Shown: positions 7,143-14,735 of the stretch, in pieces | How positions within the stretch are numbered: the stretch's first letter is position 1 | How the letters are laid out: each line of letters opens with the position of its first letter | Origin: GCA-2684655 sp051278165 | Lineage (GTDB): Bacteria > Planctomycetota > UBA1135 > UBA2386 | Direction: 5' to 3' | DNA: 20,008 nucleotides | Assembly (NCBI GenBank): GCA_051278165.1 | Contig: JBNMNW010000081.1 | Coordinates: 1-20,008 of the forward strand | Made by a program: the position numbers and the translations under genes | Notes under the pieces: model-generated | Told to the model about the DNA's origin: nothing | The model's input: only the letters and a program-made list of their open reading frames with translations | Databases searched by the model: none

Positions 7143-9734
7143 ATGCCTGAACTCTCTCGATTCGTTGCATTCGCAGTCCTGTTCCTCACCCTGACCAGCT
7201 GCGCCACGACCGAGCGGCTCTTCACCAGCGACCCCGGGCCCGAGGCGGCTGCCGGAGAAGGACCGAGACCGGTGAACATCTGGCCGATCTACTATCAGAA
7301 CGGCACCAGCAAATCGGCGCTCTGGCCCCTGGTCGATTGGGATCAAAACGGCTTCGCTGTCCGCCCCCTGGTTGCCAAGCAGGACGAGCATCTTGAGATC
7401 CCACTACTTCTGTTCTTCAAGAACACGAAGACCGGCAACTGGGTCTGTGCGCTGGCCTATCGAAACGGCGAGACCTCCGGACTGTTTCCGATCTACACCA
7501 AGAGCGAGGGGTTCAACAACGTTGGGCTGGCCTGGTGGCACAAAGGGGAGGACGGCGAAATCGAGCAGAGCGGCCTGTTCCCAATCGCGCACTTCAGCGA
7601 CGGCCTCAGCTACGCCTTGAACGCGTTCTGGATGAAGAACGAAGCCGGCGAACTCGAACAAGGCGGCCTCTTCCCGTTGGCCTGGGTGTCAAAAGGATCC
7701 AGCTACGTCGGCCCGGCATTTTGGAACCGCAACAAGAGCGGCGACATCGAGTCGGCTGGCCTCTTCCCGATTGCGTTCTCCGGTAGCGATTACGGATACG
7801 TCGGCCCCCTCTGGTGGGGCAATGACGACGCGGGTGCCCTGGAAAGCGGAGGGCTCTTCCCCCTCGCGAACTTCAGCCCCGACTTCAACCACGTCGGCCC
7901 GGCGTTCTGGGGCAAGAACGAGAACGGCGAGTTCCAAAGCGGGCTGCTGCCCATCGCCTACATGGGCCCCGACTTCAACTACGTGGGCCCGACTTGGTGG
8001 ATCAACAATGAGAAGGGCGACTTTGAGTACGGCGGCCTCTTTCCGATCGTGAACCTGACTCCGAACTTCAACCACGCCGGCCCGGTGTTCTGGACGCGCA
8101 ATGAGGACGGCGACGTCAAACACGCCGGCCTCTTCCCCCTCGCGTTCGTCGGGCCAGACATTAGCTTCGCCGGACCGGTGTGGTGGACCAAGAACGACAA
8201 GGGCGAGGTCGATGCTGCCGGCGCCCTACCGCTGGCCTACTTCGGCGACAGCTTCAACCACGTCGGGCCAGTCTTCTGGAACAAGAACGACGCGGGCGAA
8301 ATCGACTACAGCGGCCTGTTCCCCGTGTCCTACCTGGGCACCGACTTCAGCTACGCCGGTCCGGCCTGGTGGGGTCGCTCCACTGAAGGCCACGTCGACC
8401 GGGGCGGGTTGTTGCCGCTCGCGACGGTCACGCCTGGCCTGAGCTACGTCGGCCCCTGGTATTGGAATAAGGACGAAGAAGGCGCAACGACAAACAGCGG
8501 GTTGTTGCCGTTCGCGTATTTTGGCGAGAGCTTCAACCACGCCGGCCCCATGTTCTGGAACACCGACGAGAGCGGGGCCGTCGAAACCAGCGGCCTCTTT
8601 CCGCTGGCCTACTTCGGCTCGGAGTTCCACTACGTCGGGCCAGGATACTGGAGCACGGACGAGGCGGGTGAGTTCAAGTCTGGTGGCCTGTTCCCGCTGT
8701 CGCGATTCGGCGAAGGATTGAGCTACGCCGGGCCGATCTGGTGGGACAGCGAAGCGGACCCAGACGGAGGAGCCGACCGCAGTTCCGGAGGTCTCTTTCC
8801 CCTGATGATGTTCGGTGACGGGCTGAACTATGCGGGGCCGTTCTGGTGGGACAGCGAACGAAATGAGGAGGGCGAATCCGAGCTTGGATCCGTCGGCCTC
8901 TTCCCGATTGCCCAAATCGACGAGCACGGCGGCTACGCGGCGAACGTGATCTGGAGCAAGGCCGAAGACGGGTCCCTGGACGGTCTGCACGTCGTTCCGC
9001 TGTTTAGCTACAAGTCCGACTCTCTAGGTGGCAGCCGGGTCCTCACTCCGCTCGGCGGACACGGTGTCAGTGACACGGGGGACACGACGTTTTTTAATGT
9101 GCTCGGTCCAGTCTACCACTATCGCAAGAGCTTGACGGGCTACTCCGTGAACGCGCTGTTGCCCCTGTTCTCCATGACCGAGGAACCCATGTTGAGTGAG
9201 TGGGATCTCTGGCCCTTGGTCGGCCAGGCCGTCGCGCGGAACGCGGAAGGTGAGACGGTCGAGAGCGACACGACCGCGCTAGCGGGGTTGTTCTGCCACA
9301 GCGGCGTCGGAACCACCGAGCGCCTCGGCCTCTTGCCTCTGTTCAGCTACCGCGGCCCGGAAGGCGAGGAGCAGGACTTCGGCGACCAACTTTCCCTCGT
9401 GGCCTACAAGGAATCCGAGAACGGCGCGGACCTGCATATCGGAACGCCGCTGCTGTTCGATTACGAGAGCGACGTCGACAGCTGCAGTTGGCACGCCCTG
9501 ATCGGTGCCGTCGACTACGAGTCCGACGCGGAAGGGTCGGAGTTCAACTTGTTGTATTACCTATATCGACAGAAGACCGTCGGAGAGGAGACCCGCGTCA
9601 GTGCCTTCCCCTTCGTCAACTACGACAAGGACGAGGACACCTCCCAGTTCTCAATCCTCTGGCGCCTCTTCAACTACGAGCGCGAAGGTGACAAGGTCGG
9701 CGGCCATATTTTGTTCATCCCCTGGGGCGACTGA
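7143..9734 (+). CDS. Large lipoprotein built of sixteen 31-residue tandem repeats
   Basis: 863 residues. ATG at 7143 is chosen because it opens directly on a lipoprotein signal (MPELSRFVAFAVLFLTLTSC, lipobox Cys20); the open frame extends upstream without signal. No good Shine-Dalgarno is seen. Residues 112-614 are sixteen back-to-back repeats, thirteen of exactly 31 residues, one of 30 and two of 35. The consensus is roughly GGLFPLAYFGpsFNhVGPxFW followed by xKNExGExe. Flanks (21-111 and 615-863) carry looser related motifs such as NIWPIYY, ALWPLVDW, LLPLFSM, LWPLVGQ, GLLPLFSY and a closing HILFIPWGD. The Gly/Pro/aromatic pattern predicts short beta strands, so a propeller, solenoid or barrel-like wall is plausible. 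Membrane anchoring follows from the lipobox; whether it sits on the inner or outer membrane is unknown. No named family is recognised. The frame is clean although its upstream neighbour is ruined, implying selection. Confidence 0.9.
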   Translation: MPELSRFVAFAVLFLTLTSCATTERLFTSDPGPEAAAGEGPRPVNIWPIYYQNGTSKSALWPLVDWDQNGFAVRPLVAKQDEHLEIPLLLFFKNTKTGNWVCALAYRNGETSGLFPIYTKSEGFNNVGLAWWHKGEDGEIEQSGLFPIAHFSDGLSYALNAFWMKNEAGELEQGGLFPLAWVSKGSSYVGPAFWNRNKSGDIESAGLFPIAFSGSDYGYVGPLWWGNDDAGALESGGLFPLANFSPDFNHVGPAFWGKNENGEFQSGLLPIAYMGPDFNYVGPTWWINNEKGDFEYGGLFPIVNLTPNFNHAGPVFWTRNEDGDVKHAGLFPLAFVGPDISFAGPVWWTKNDKGEVDAAGALPLAYFGDSFNHVGPVFWNKNDAGEIDYSGLFPVSYLGTDFSYAGPAWWGRSTEGHVDRGGLLPLATVTPGLSYVGPWYWNKDEEGATTNSGLLPFAYFGESFNHAGPMFWNTDESGAVETSGLFPLAYFGSEFHYVGPGYWSTDEAGEFKSGGLFPLSRFGEGLSYAGPIWWDSEADPDGGADRSSGGLFPLMMFGDGLNYAGPFWWDSERNEEGESELGSVGLFPIAQIDEHGGYAANVIWSKAEDGSLDGLHVVPLFSYKSDSLGGSRVLTPLGGHGVSDTGDTTFFNVLGPVYHYRKSLTGYSVNALLPLFSMTEEPMLSEWDLWPLVGQAVARNAEGETVESDTTALAGLFCHSGVGTTERLGLLPLFSYRGPEGEEQDFGDQLSLVAYKESENGADLHIGTPLLFDYESDVDSCSWHALIGAVDYESDAEGSEFNLLYYLYRQKTVGEETRVSAFPFVNYDKDEDTSQFSILWRLFNYEREGDKVGGHILFIPWGD
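7476..8984 (+). repeat. Tandem coding repeat, 16 units with 93-bp period
   Basis: The units start at each SGLFP/GGLFP/AGLFP-type motif. The core residues G-L-F/L-P, (Y/H)-V/A-G-P and F/W-W recur at fixed spacing, while the polar loop between them varies. Units 14 and 15 carry a four-residue insertion in the same loop, and unit 5 lacks one residue. Neighbouring units differ a lot at DNA level, so the array is old and not freshly amplified. The aromatic pair varies between FW, WW, YW and IW types along the array. Confidence 0.9.
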
Positions 9735-9799
9735 GTGCCCCCGGAGCAGCCAGTGCGGCTTGCTGCTTGAGGCAATAGGCATAGACACACCTACTCGTG

Positions 9800-9816
9800 G
9801 CGTTGGTGCATCAATC
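9800..9816 (+). repeat. IS left terminal inverted repeat, copy 2
   Basis: GCGTTGGTGCATCAATC matches the reverse complement of the right end (10855-10871) except at two positions. Confidence 0.75.
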
Positions 9817-9870
9817 GCAAGAGTGCTTACCGAAGCTACCGATGCGATGATCACCGATCCGCAACCAGTC

Positions 9871-10818
9871 ATGTCACGCACCAAGTCGAGAGTCCATCCC
9901 AAATACAAGACGAAATGTCGCGTGGGCAACTGGGCCGCCTACGACCGATCGCTGATCGAACGCGGCAACCTAACGATCTAGCTGCCGCCAGATGCGATTG
10001 CCAGGTGGAACGCCAAACGTTCGCGGCGTCGTAGTGGTCAGTGAACATACTCCGACCTAGCGATCGAGAGCGCGCTGACTTTGCGGTTGTTCTTGCAGTT
10101 GCCACTGGGCCAAGCCGAGGGCTTTCTGCGTTCGCTGTTCGATCTGATGGGTCTCGTGCTCGATGTCCCCGATCACACGATGCTCTAGCGGCGGGGCAAG
10201 CCTCTGAAGGTGTCGCTACGTGTGCCGAAGAAACCTGGTCGCATTGATCTGGTGATCGACAGCAGCGGCCTTGCGATCTTCGGCGAAGGCGAGTGGGCTG
10301 CGGTCAAGCACGGCGGCAAGGGCATTCGAGGTTGGCAGAAGCTGCACATCGGTGTCGACGCCGAGGGCGCGATCGTCGGCCAAGTGCTGGTAGTCGCGAG
10401 CGTAGATGACGAAAACGTGGGCGTGGACCTTGTGGGGGACGTGCTAGGCAAGGTCCGTAGAGTCATCGGCGACGGTGCCTACGACGGCCGTGCGTTGTAG
10501 GACGCTGCAATCAGTCGAGGCGCGAAGGTCGTCGTACCGCCGGTCAAGACTGCGCAAACCAGAGGTCGCGGAAGTCACTCGCGAGACCGACTCATTCGAC
10601 GCATTCGCAAAGTCGGGCGAAGGCAATGGAAGAAGGAGTCTGGCGATCACCAGCAGGTCCGCGCCGAGAACACGTTCAGGCGCTACAAGCGACCCTTTGG
10701 TGATCGGCTGCATGCGCGTGACGCAGATGCGCAGTCGGTCGAGGCTCGACTTGCATGCAACATCCTTAACCGCATGGCGGAGCTTGGAATGCCGGCTTCG
10801 TACGCTGGCAAGATGTGA
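9871..10818 (+). pseudogene. IS5-like transposase killed by four nonsense codons
   Basis: One reading frame runs from ATG 9871 (MSRTKSRVHPKYKTK) to TGA 10816-10818, 315 codons, about the normal length for this family, with no frameshift. It is broken by TAG at 9979, TGA at 10042, TAG at 10186 and TAG at 10498. Around each stop the family pattern continues: ERGNLTI(stop)LPPDAIARW, SGQ(stop)TYSDLAIESALT, PDHTML(stop)RRGKPLKVS and GDGAYDGRAL(stop)DAAIS. The DDE triad is still visible as Asp130 (VIDSSG), Asp201 (GDGAYD) and Glu266 (RAENTF). Family knowledge suggests the lost residues were Trp at the first site and Ser at the third. The C-terminal third matches the copy at 1-309. It cannot make a working transposase, but could be moved by one supplied from elsewhere because both ends remain. 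Confidence 0.85.
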
Positions 10819-10854
10819 ATCGAGGCGTTTGCGGGATCGATCTGCCGCGAGTTG

Positions 10855-10871
10855 GATTCACGCACCAACGC
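10855..10871 (-). repeat. IS right terminal inverted repeat, copy 2
   Basis: Identical over 17 bases to the right end of copy 1 (346-362) and nearly complementary to the left end at 9800-9816. Confidence 0.75.
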
Positions 10872-10910
10872 CCATGGCAGCCGCGAACGCAGCTGCTATC
10901 GTAGGCCAGC

Positions 10911-13136
10911 ATGTGCTCCACGCTGCCTCATGTGCTCCGCTCGCTGTGCCTCGCAGCATTTTCTGTGTTGGCGGTTGCAGGCAGCATCGCTGCGGCGCAG
11001 CAGCGATACCAGGGATCGACCACGACATCGTTCGGGACCGCCACCCAGTTGCACGCGGGTGGTAGCCCCATCGAGATCGGCAGTCACGCCGCGACGCGAT
11101 GCTTCGATTGGGATGGCGATGGCGATCTTGATCTCCTCGTAGGTGGCGGCGACGGTCGCATCTGGCGCATCGAGAACGTCGCTGGTCCGCGGCAGAAGGC
11201 GGAGTTTGCTCGTGGGGCGAGCATTGTCGCTGGCGATCGATCGAACTGGGGTGACAGCTACACGGGCATCGTGCTGCATGACTTGACCAACGACAGCTTG
11301 CCGGAACTGCTCGTCGCCCACTCGAGCAACCTGGTCTCGATCCATCAAAACGTTGGCAGCAAACGCGAGCCGCGCTTCGCCGGCGATGGCATCGACGTTC
11401 GCGTGCAAGACGGCTGCCAGGGACGATTCGATGTTGCCGACTGGGACGGCGATGGCCGTGCGGACCTGATCACTGGATCGTTCGAAGGCATCGTGCAGTG
11501 GCACCGCAACGTCGGCAATGAGAGCGAGCCAAAGTTTGCGCCCGGCGTGCCGTTTCGCGACATCCGGATGGCCTACAACGCTCACCCGCGCATCTTGGAC
11601 GCCGACGGTGACGGCAGACTAGACCTGCTGCTCGGCATCAACTGGGGCACGGTCACGCTCTATCGCAACCTCAGCGACACAGCTGAGCCGGAGTTCGCCA
11701 GCGCGCAGCCAATGTGCTTTGCCGCCAACGGCAAAGCGCTCAACCTTCGCGAACAAAACGGCGACGACACGACGCCTGAGTTGGCCGACCTCAACGGCGA
11801 CGGCGTGCTCGATTTGATCAGCGGCGGCAAGAACGGCAAGTTGTTCGTCCTGCATGGCGTCGGGCTGGAACAGCGTCTCGCGGCGCTGCAGAAGTCGTTC
11901 CAAGCCGGCGGCGACGATTGCGCTGGCTACTTCGAAGGCAACGAAGTGGCTCGCCGCGACGTGTTTGCAGTTCTGTATGCGCTACAAGCCGATTTGCGAA
12001 TGAAGCTGCTCTCGGTCCCGCAGCGCGAACGCCTGTTTCTGCAGTTGCGCGAACTTGCCAAGCAACGCCCGCAGTTGCTTCAGCGCAGCAAGCAAGACCT
12101 GGCGAAGACGCCGCACGCGCCGATGCTTGCCGCGCAAGTTTGGGTCGTCGCGAGAGAGGCTCTACCGGGTGCGAGTGGCGACCTTCTCCGCGTCGCCGAA
12201 GCCTTCGGTTTCACCGGTGGCTACCACGACTTGCTGGTCCACCACGGCGTGATCTTCTACGACAACGAGCGCGCGACGCCGCGCCAGTTGGCGTTAATGG
12301 TTCAATTGCTCGAGGCGTTGCCGGCGCGATTGTGGGACGTCGAATTGATCAGCGTTGCGGACTGGCTCGGCCATGGCTGCAAGACGCACCCCGTGCGGGC
12401 GCGCACGGCGATCAACATCTTTGGCATGAACCTCGGAGTGCCCGAAAACAGCTTCCCCAACGATGCGCCTCGGCCGGGCATCACCGACGTGTTCTTGATC
12501 TGCCTCGCGCACGAGGTTGCGCACAACATGCTCGACACGGTCGGCCGCCGTGATCACCCCCAGCTGTTCGAACGCAAGTTTGAAGGGCTCGCGTTCGCGG
12601 CTGGCAGCGACGTCGTCTACCGCTCGCCGCGATCGAAGGGCATCGACTTCCAAGCTACCAAGGCCAAGTTTAGAACGGCGGGCGCTTGGGATGGCGACGA
12701 TGCCACCTGGCGAGACGCTTGGCAGAACTACTTCAAAGGCAAACTGCGCTTCGATCGTAGCTACGCACGCGGCAACGTACAGTTCTTCTTGGACGCGCCG
12801 CAGGAGGGGTTCTCGACCCTCGCAAATCAATACGTTGCCGACAGCGAACTGATGCTCGAGTTTGCGAAGGTGCGTTGGGACGCGGGCCATCGCTCCACCG
12901 TGCACCAGTTCTTGTTGTTCGCCGACTACCTCAGCGATCGCGGCCTCAACGTGCCGCTCTATGTGTTGCCGCGCGGCGGCGCGCTCACGGTCTCCAGGGC
13001 AACGCTGACACGTGACACCGCGGGTCGCATCCAGTCGCTGAGCACACCTCTGGCGGAAGCGTCGTTCGATTACGAAGACGATGGCTACGGCGAAGCGATC
13101 GTCAAGACGTTTTCATTTCGCTTGAAGCCGCAGTGA
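10911..13136 (+). CDS. Secreted FG-GAP propeller protein with HEXXH metallopeptidase-like domain
   Basis: 741 residues, exported by a Sec signal (hydrophobic LCLAAFSVLAVAGSIAAA, likely cut near residue 29-30; MCS start at ATG 10911). The first 310 residues form an FG-GAP/VCBS-type propeller with calcium-binding loops at D66 (DWDGDGDLDLL), D177 (DWDGDGRADL), D230 (DADGDGRLDLL) and D293 (DLNGDGVLDL). A helical middle (about 320-470) follows. The C-terminal half has ICLAHEVAHNMLD with HEVAH at 534-538, the zinc-binding HEXXH of metallopeptidases; Glu632 in QEGFSTLANQY is a candidate third ligand of the gluzincin kind. That ligand and any proteolytic activity are inferred. An IS ends 39 bp upstream, so the native promoter may be displaced. 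The stop overlaps the next start as GTGA. The frame is intact. Confidence 0.85.
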   Translation: MCSTLPHVLRSLCLAAFSVLAVAGSIAAAQQRYQGSTTTSFGTATQLHAGGSPIEIGSHAATRCFDWDGDGDLDLLVGGGDGRIWRIENVAGPRQKAEFARGASIVAGDRSNWGDSYTGIVLHDLTNDSLPELLVAHSSNLVSIHQNVGSKREPRFAGDGIDVRVQDGCQGRFDVADWDGDGRADLITGSFEGIVQWHRNVGNESEPKFAPGVPFRDIRMAYNAHPRILDADGDGRLDLLLGINWGTVTLYRNLSDTAEPEFASAQPMCFAANGKALNLREQNGDDTTPELADLNGDGVLDLISGGKNGKLFVLHGVGLEQRLAALQKSFQAGGDDCAGYFEGNEVARRDVFAVLYALQADLRMKLLSVPQRERLFLQLRELAKQRPQLLQRSKQDLAKTPHAPMLAAQVWVVAREALPGASGDLLRVAEAFGFTGGYHDLLVHHGVIFYDNERATPRQLALMVQLLEALPARLWDVELISVADWLGHGCKTHPVRARTAINIFGMNLGVPENSFPNDAPRPGITDVFLICLAHEVAHNMLDTVGRRDHPQLFERKFEGLAFAAGSDVVYRSPRSKGIDFQATKAKFRTAGAWDGDDATWRDAWQNYFKGKLRFDRSYARGNVQFFLDAPQEGFSTLANQYVADSELMLEFAKVRWDAGHRSTVHQFLLFADYLSDRGLNVPLYVLPRGGALTVSRATLTRDTAGRIQSLSTPLAEASFDYEDDGYGEAIVKTFSFRLKPQ

Positions 13137-13426
13137 TCGCGCTTCTGTGGCCGCACGAGACTGTGCTATTTGCACTTCTTGGAGCGTTTGCTTTGGTGCA
13201 CGCGAGGAACCTCGCCCAGCGGCGTCAGGGGATCGCGCAGCGACCGACGTATCGGCAGGTGTTGATTGGTTTCGCAACGAACTTTTTTGACACGCTGGGC
13301 ATCGGTAGCTTCGCACCAACGACGGCCGCTTACTGCATCTGGCGCGTCGTGCCCGACGCGTTGATCCCGGGCACGATGAACGTCGGGCATACGCTGCCGG
13401 TAGTCGCGATGGCACGGCACCTGTAG
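13133..13426 (+). pseudogene. TauE/SafE-type membrane permease, N-terminal fragment
   Basis: GTG at 13133 overlaps the preceding stop by four bases (GTGA), the layout of a translationally coupled gene. The peptide has one N-terminal membrane helix (TVLFALLGAFALVHA), then YRQVLIGFATNFFDTLGIGS, FAPTTAAYCIWRVVPDALIP and GTMNVGHTLPVVA, which is the conserved opening of sulfite-exporter TauE/SafE family permeases (YfcA-like). Family members normally have 7-9 membrane helices and 250 or more residues; here the frame ends at 97 residues with an unrelated MARHL. Everything after the first third is missing, and a minus-strand gene fragment begins at once. The likely cause is a deletion that removed the 3' ends of two convergent genes. 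Transport function is lost. Confidence 0.65.
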
Positions 13427-13441
13427 CAGCGCAGTCGAGAG

Positions 13442-13723
13442 CTAGGCGACCGCGAGCAGTGCGAGTCCGGCGTAGCAAGTGATGGCAGCATCGGCGGATG
13501 GTGGCCCGATCGCGAGCCATGCTACTGCGGCGACCTCGACCAGCATGAGTGGTCCGACGACGTAGCCAGTGCGACGCACGGGCTGCGCGGCAAACTCAGA
13601 GAACGAAGGCGCATCTACGGATGCGAACAATGGGTAGTGCACGACCTACACGAACCAGATCAAGCCAGTCATGGCGAGAGTGGCTGACGCGTTCAGGAAG
13701 AGGATTGCGTTGTTCCAGTCCAT
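13442..13723 (-). pseudogene. Small membrane protein, amber codon and lost C-terminus
   Basis: From ATG 13723: MDWNNAILFLNASATLAMTG, LIWFV, then TAG (13646-13648, codon 26), then VVHYPLFASVDAPSFSEFAA, QPVRRTGYVVGPLMLVE and a second hydrophobic helix (VAAVAWLAIGPP), ending at TAG 13442-13444 after LALLAVA. The sequence across the amber codon is continuous, so a single change, perhaps from CAG, broke it. The pattern (helix, VHYPLFASV, RRTG, VVGPLMLVE, helix) is that of a small conserved multi-helix membrane family of about 140 residues as I recall it; the last helix is missing. It lies 17 bp after the stop of the gene at 13741-14106 and was probably its operon partner. Confidence 0.6.
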
Positions 13724-13740
13724 GGTTCCAACCCATGGTG

Positions 13741-14106
13741 CTAGCGTGCTCGCCAAGCGAGCCAGAGAATCCGCCCAAAGGCTGGCCACCAGAGCAGGTC
13801 GTTGGTCAGGATGGTCCAACCGAATTGCGGCGGGATTTGCCCGGTCCAGGCGGCTTCGATAAAGGCGATTGGGCCGAAGACTTTGTCCAGCAGGCCGACC
13901 AAAACGAGCGGCCAGTGCCGGATTGCATTGCTAGCAGCGATGGCATCCCCAACGCCATAGACCCCAACGATCATCCCGACGCATTGCCAGATCGGGACGT
14001 AGCGCGGCTGCTCCATCTGGCACCATTCGAACAGCGTTCCCGGCGAGAGCACGATGAACGCGCCCCAGACCAGGTTGTAGATGGCGGCTGCGGCCCGGAT
14101 GTGCAC
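13741..14106 (-). CDS. Small multi-pass membrane protein, 121 aa
   Basis: GTG at 14106 with AGGA four bases upstream on the coding strand gives MHIRAAAAIYNLVWGAFIVL. About four membrane helices are visible: near residues 5-22 (AIYNLVWGAFIVL), 38-56 (WQCVGMIVGVYGVGDAIAAS), 64-84 (HWPLVLVGLLDKVFGPIAFI) and 97-115 (TILTNDLLWWPAFGRILWL). The motifs WQCVGMIVGVYGVG, LRHWP-like RHWPLVLVGLL and FGWTILTNDLLWW are those of a conserved family that databases often label, with no enzymatic basis in sequence, as alkyl hydroperoxide reductase. No catalytic Cys pair is present: the two Cys are in or beside membrane segments. The frame is intact. Its partner gene downstream (13442-13723) is broken. Function unknown. 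Confidence 0.75.
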   Translation of the reverse strand: MHIRAAAAIYNLVWGAFIVLSPGTLFEWCQMEQPRYVPIWQCVGMIVGVYGVGDAIAASNAIRHWPLVLVGLLDKVFGPIAFIEAAWTGQIPPQFGWTILTNDLLWWPAFGRILWLAWRAR

Positions 14107-14316
14107 AGGTCCTTTTGCTCAGCTTCTGAAGAATCATGAGGGGGTTTGGCAGCGATTGTCGCCTGTGGACTTGGCTGAACGTGCCGGCTCGTCTCGTCAA
14201 ACTCAGCGCGATGCTGGTCGCGCTGCGGTAGGCTCCCTCCCGGCTGGTTTGCAGCGTTAACCCAATACAATCAGTGAATACCTGTCGAAGCCTAGGTGAG
14301 CTTCGGGGTGGCTCGC
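14107..14316. other. Intergenic region between divergent genes
   Basis: This 210-bp spacer separates the minus-strand membrane gene from the plus-strand lipoprotein relic. A TACAAT at 14266-14271 could be a -10 element for plus-strand transcription, but no good -35 lies at the right distance. Nothing else is supported. Confidence 0.3.
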
Positions 14317-14696
14317 ATGAGTCGTACCATGCATCTTAATGTGAGTGATCGTGCGCCGTTGGCGCGTTCCTGCGCAAACGCCGCACTCCTGGCGCTGGTC
14401 GCGCTGGTTCCTACGGGCTGTGGCTTTGGCACCTCCGGTGTGCTGGGGGCTAGCGGCGGTAGCAGCGGCACGACCAATAGCCAAGCGGTCGCATCGGACC
14501 TGATTGCGCCCCGTTCGGCCACTAGTCCGGCGACGGTGCTGTTCGTGCTGCGCGACCGGGAAAGCGATCGGGCCGATGTCACGTTGAACTACCGCGATCG
14601 GTTCTTGCCGCGGACGTCGATGGCGACGGCGATCTCTACCTGGTCACGGCGAACAGAGGTGGCAACGACTTTACCGTGTTCTTTGGCGGCCGGTAG
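14317..14696 (+). pseudogene. FG-GAP lipoprotein relic, frameshifted and shortened
   Basis: ATG at 14317 begins MSRTMHLNVSDRAPLARSC, followed by a hydrophobic stretch and the lipobox LVPTGC (Cys35), then a Gly/Ser-rich linker (GFGTSGVLGASGGSSG) and VASDLIAPRSATSPATVLFV. Near 14585-14600 the sensible reading moves to another frame: ELPRSVLAADVDGDGDLYLV, then TANRGGNDFTVFFGGR and TAG at 14694-14696. DVDGDGDLYLV is one FG-GAP/VCBS calcium loop; such proteins usually carry many. The piece therefore joins the head of a lipoprotein to the last repeat of an FG-GAP protein, probably by an internal deletion of one gene. The original frame continues to 14724 as basic, low-quality sequence. It sits 39 bp before the second kinase. 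Confidence 0.55.
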
Positions 14697-14735
14697 ACGC
14701 CACCCGAATCCAGCTAGGAAGTAACCATCCACACC

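Larger units (their letters stand above)
9800..10871 (+). mobile_element. IS5-like insertion sequence, copy 2, complete ends, inactive
   Basis: A 1072-bp element with both ends identified: left GCGTTGGTGCATCAATC (9800-9816) and right GATTCACGCACCAACGC (10855-10871), which match as inverted repeats at 15 of 17 positions. Between them is one transposase frame with four nonsense codons. The right part matches copy 1 at the start of the window. No clear target duplication flanks it (outside bases CGTG and CCAT). Its right end is 39 bp before the FG-GAP/HEXXH gene. Confidence 0.85.

Noticed and set aside
8226..8990. 254-codon minus-strand frame inside the repeat lipoprotein
   Set aside because: Its own repetition is only the reflection of the 93-bp repeats on the other strand; the plus frame has lipobox and conserved motifs.
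9745..9768. Hairpin AGCAGCC-AGTGC-GGCTTGCT after the repeat lipoprotein
   Set aside because: One-base bulge and no following T run; too weak to call a terminator, although the position is right.
9871..10818. Stop-codon recoding in the transposase (three TAG and one TGA inside the frame)
   Set aside because: Both giant kinases end at TAG and several genes end at TGA here, so both codons act as normal stops; pseudogene decay is simpler.
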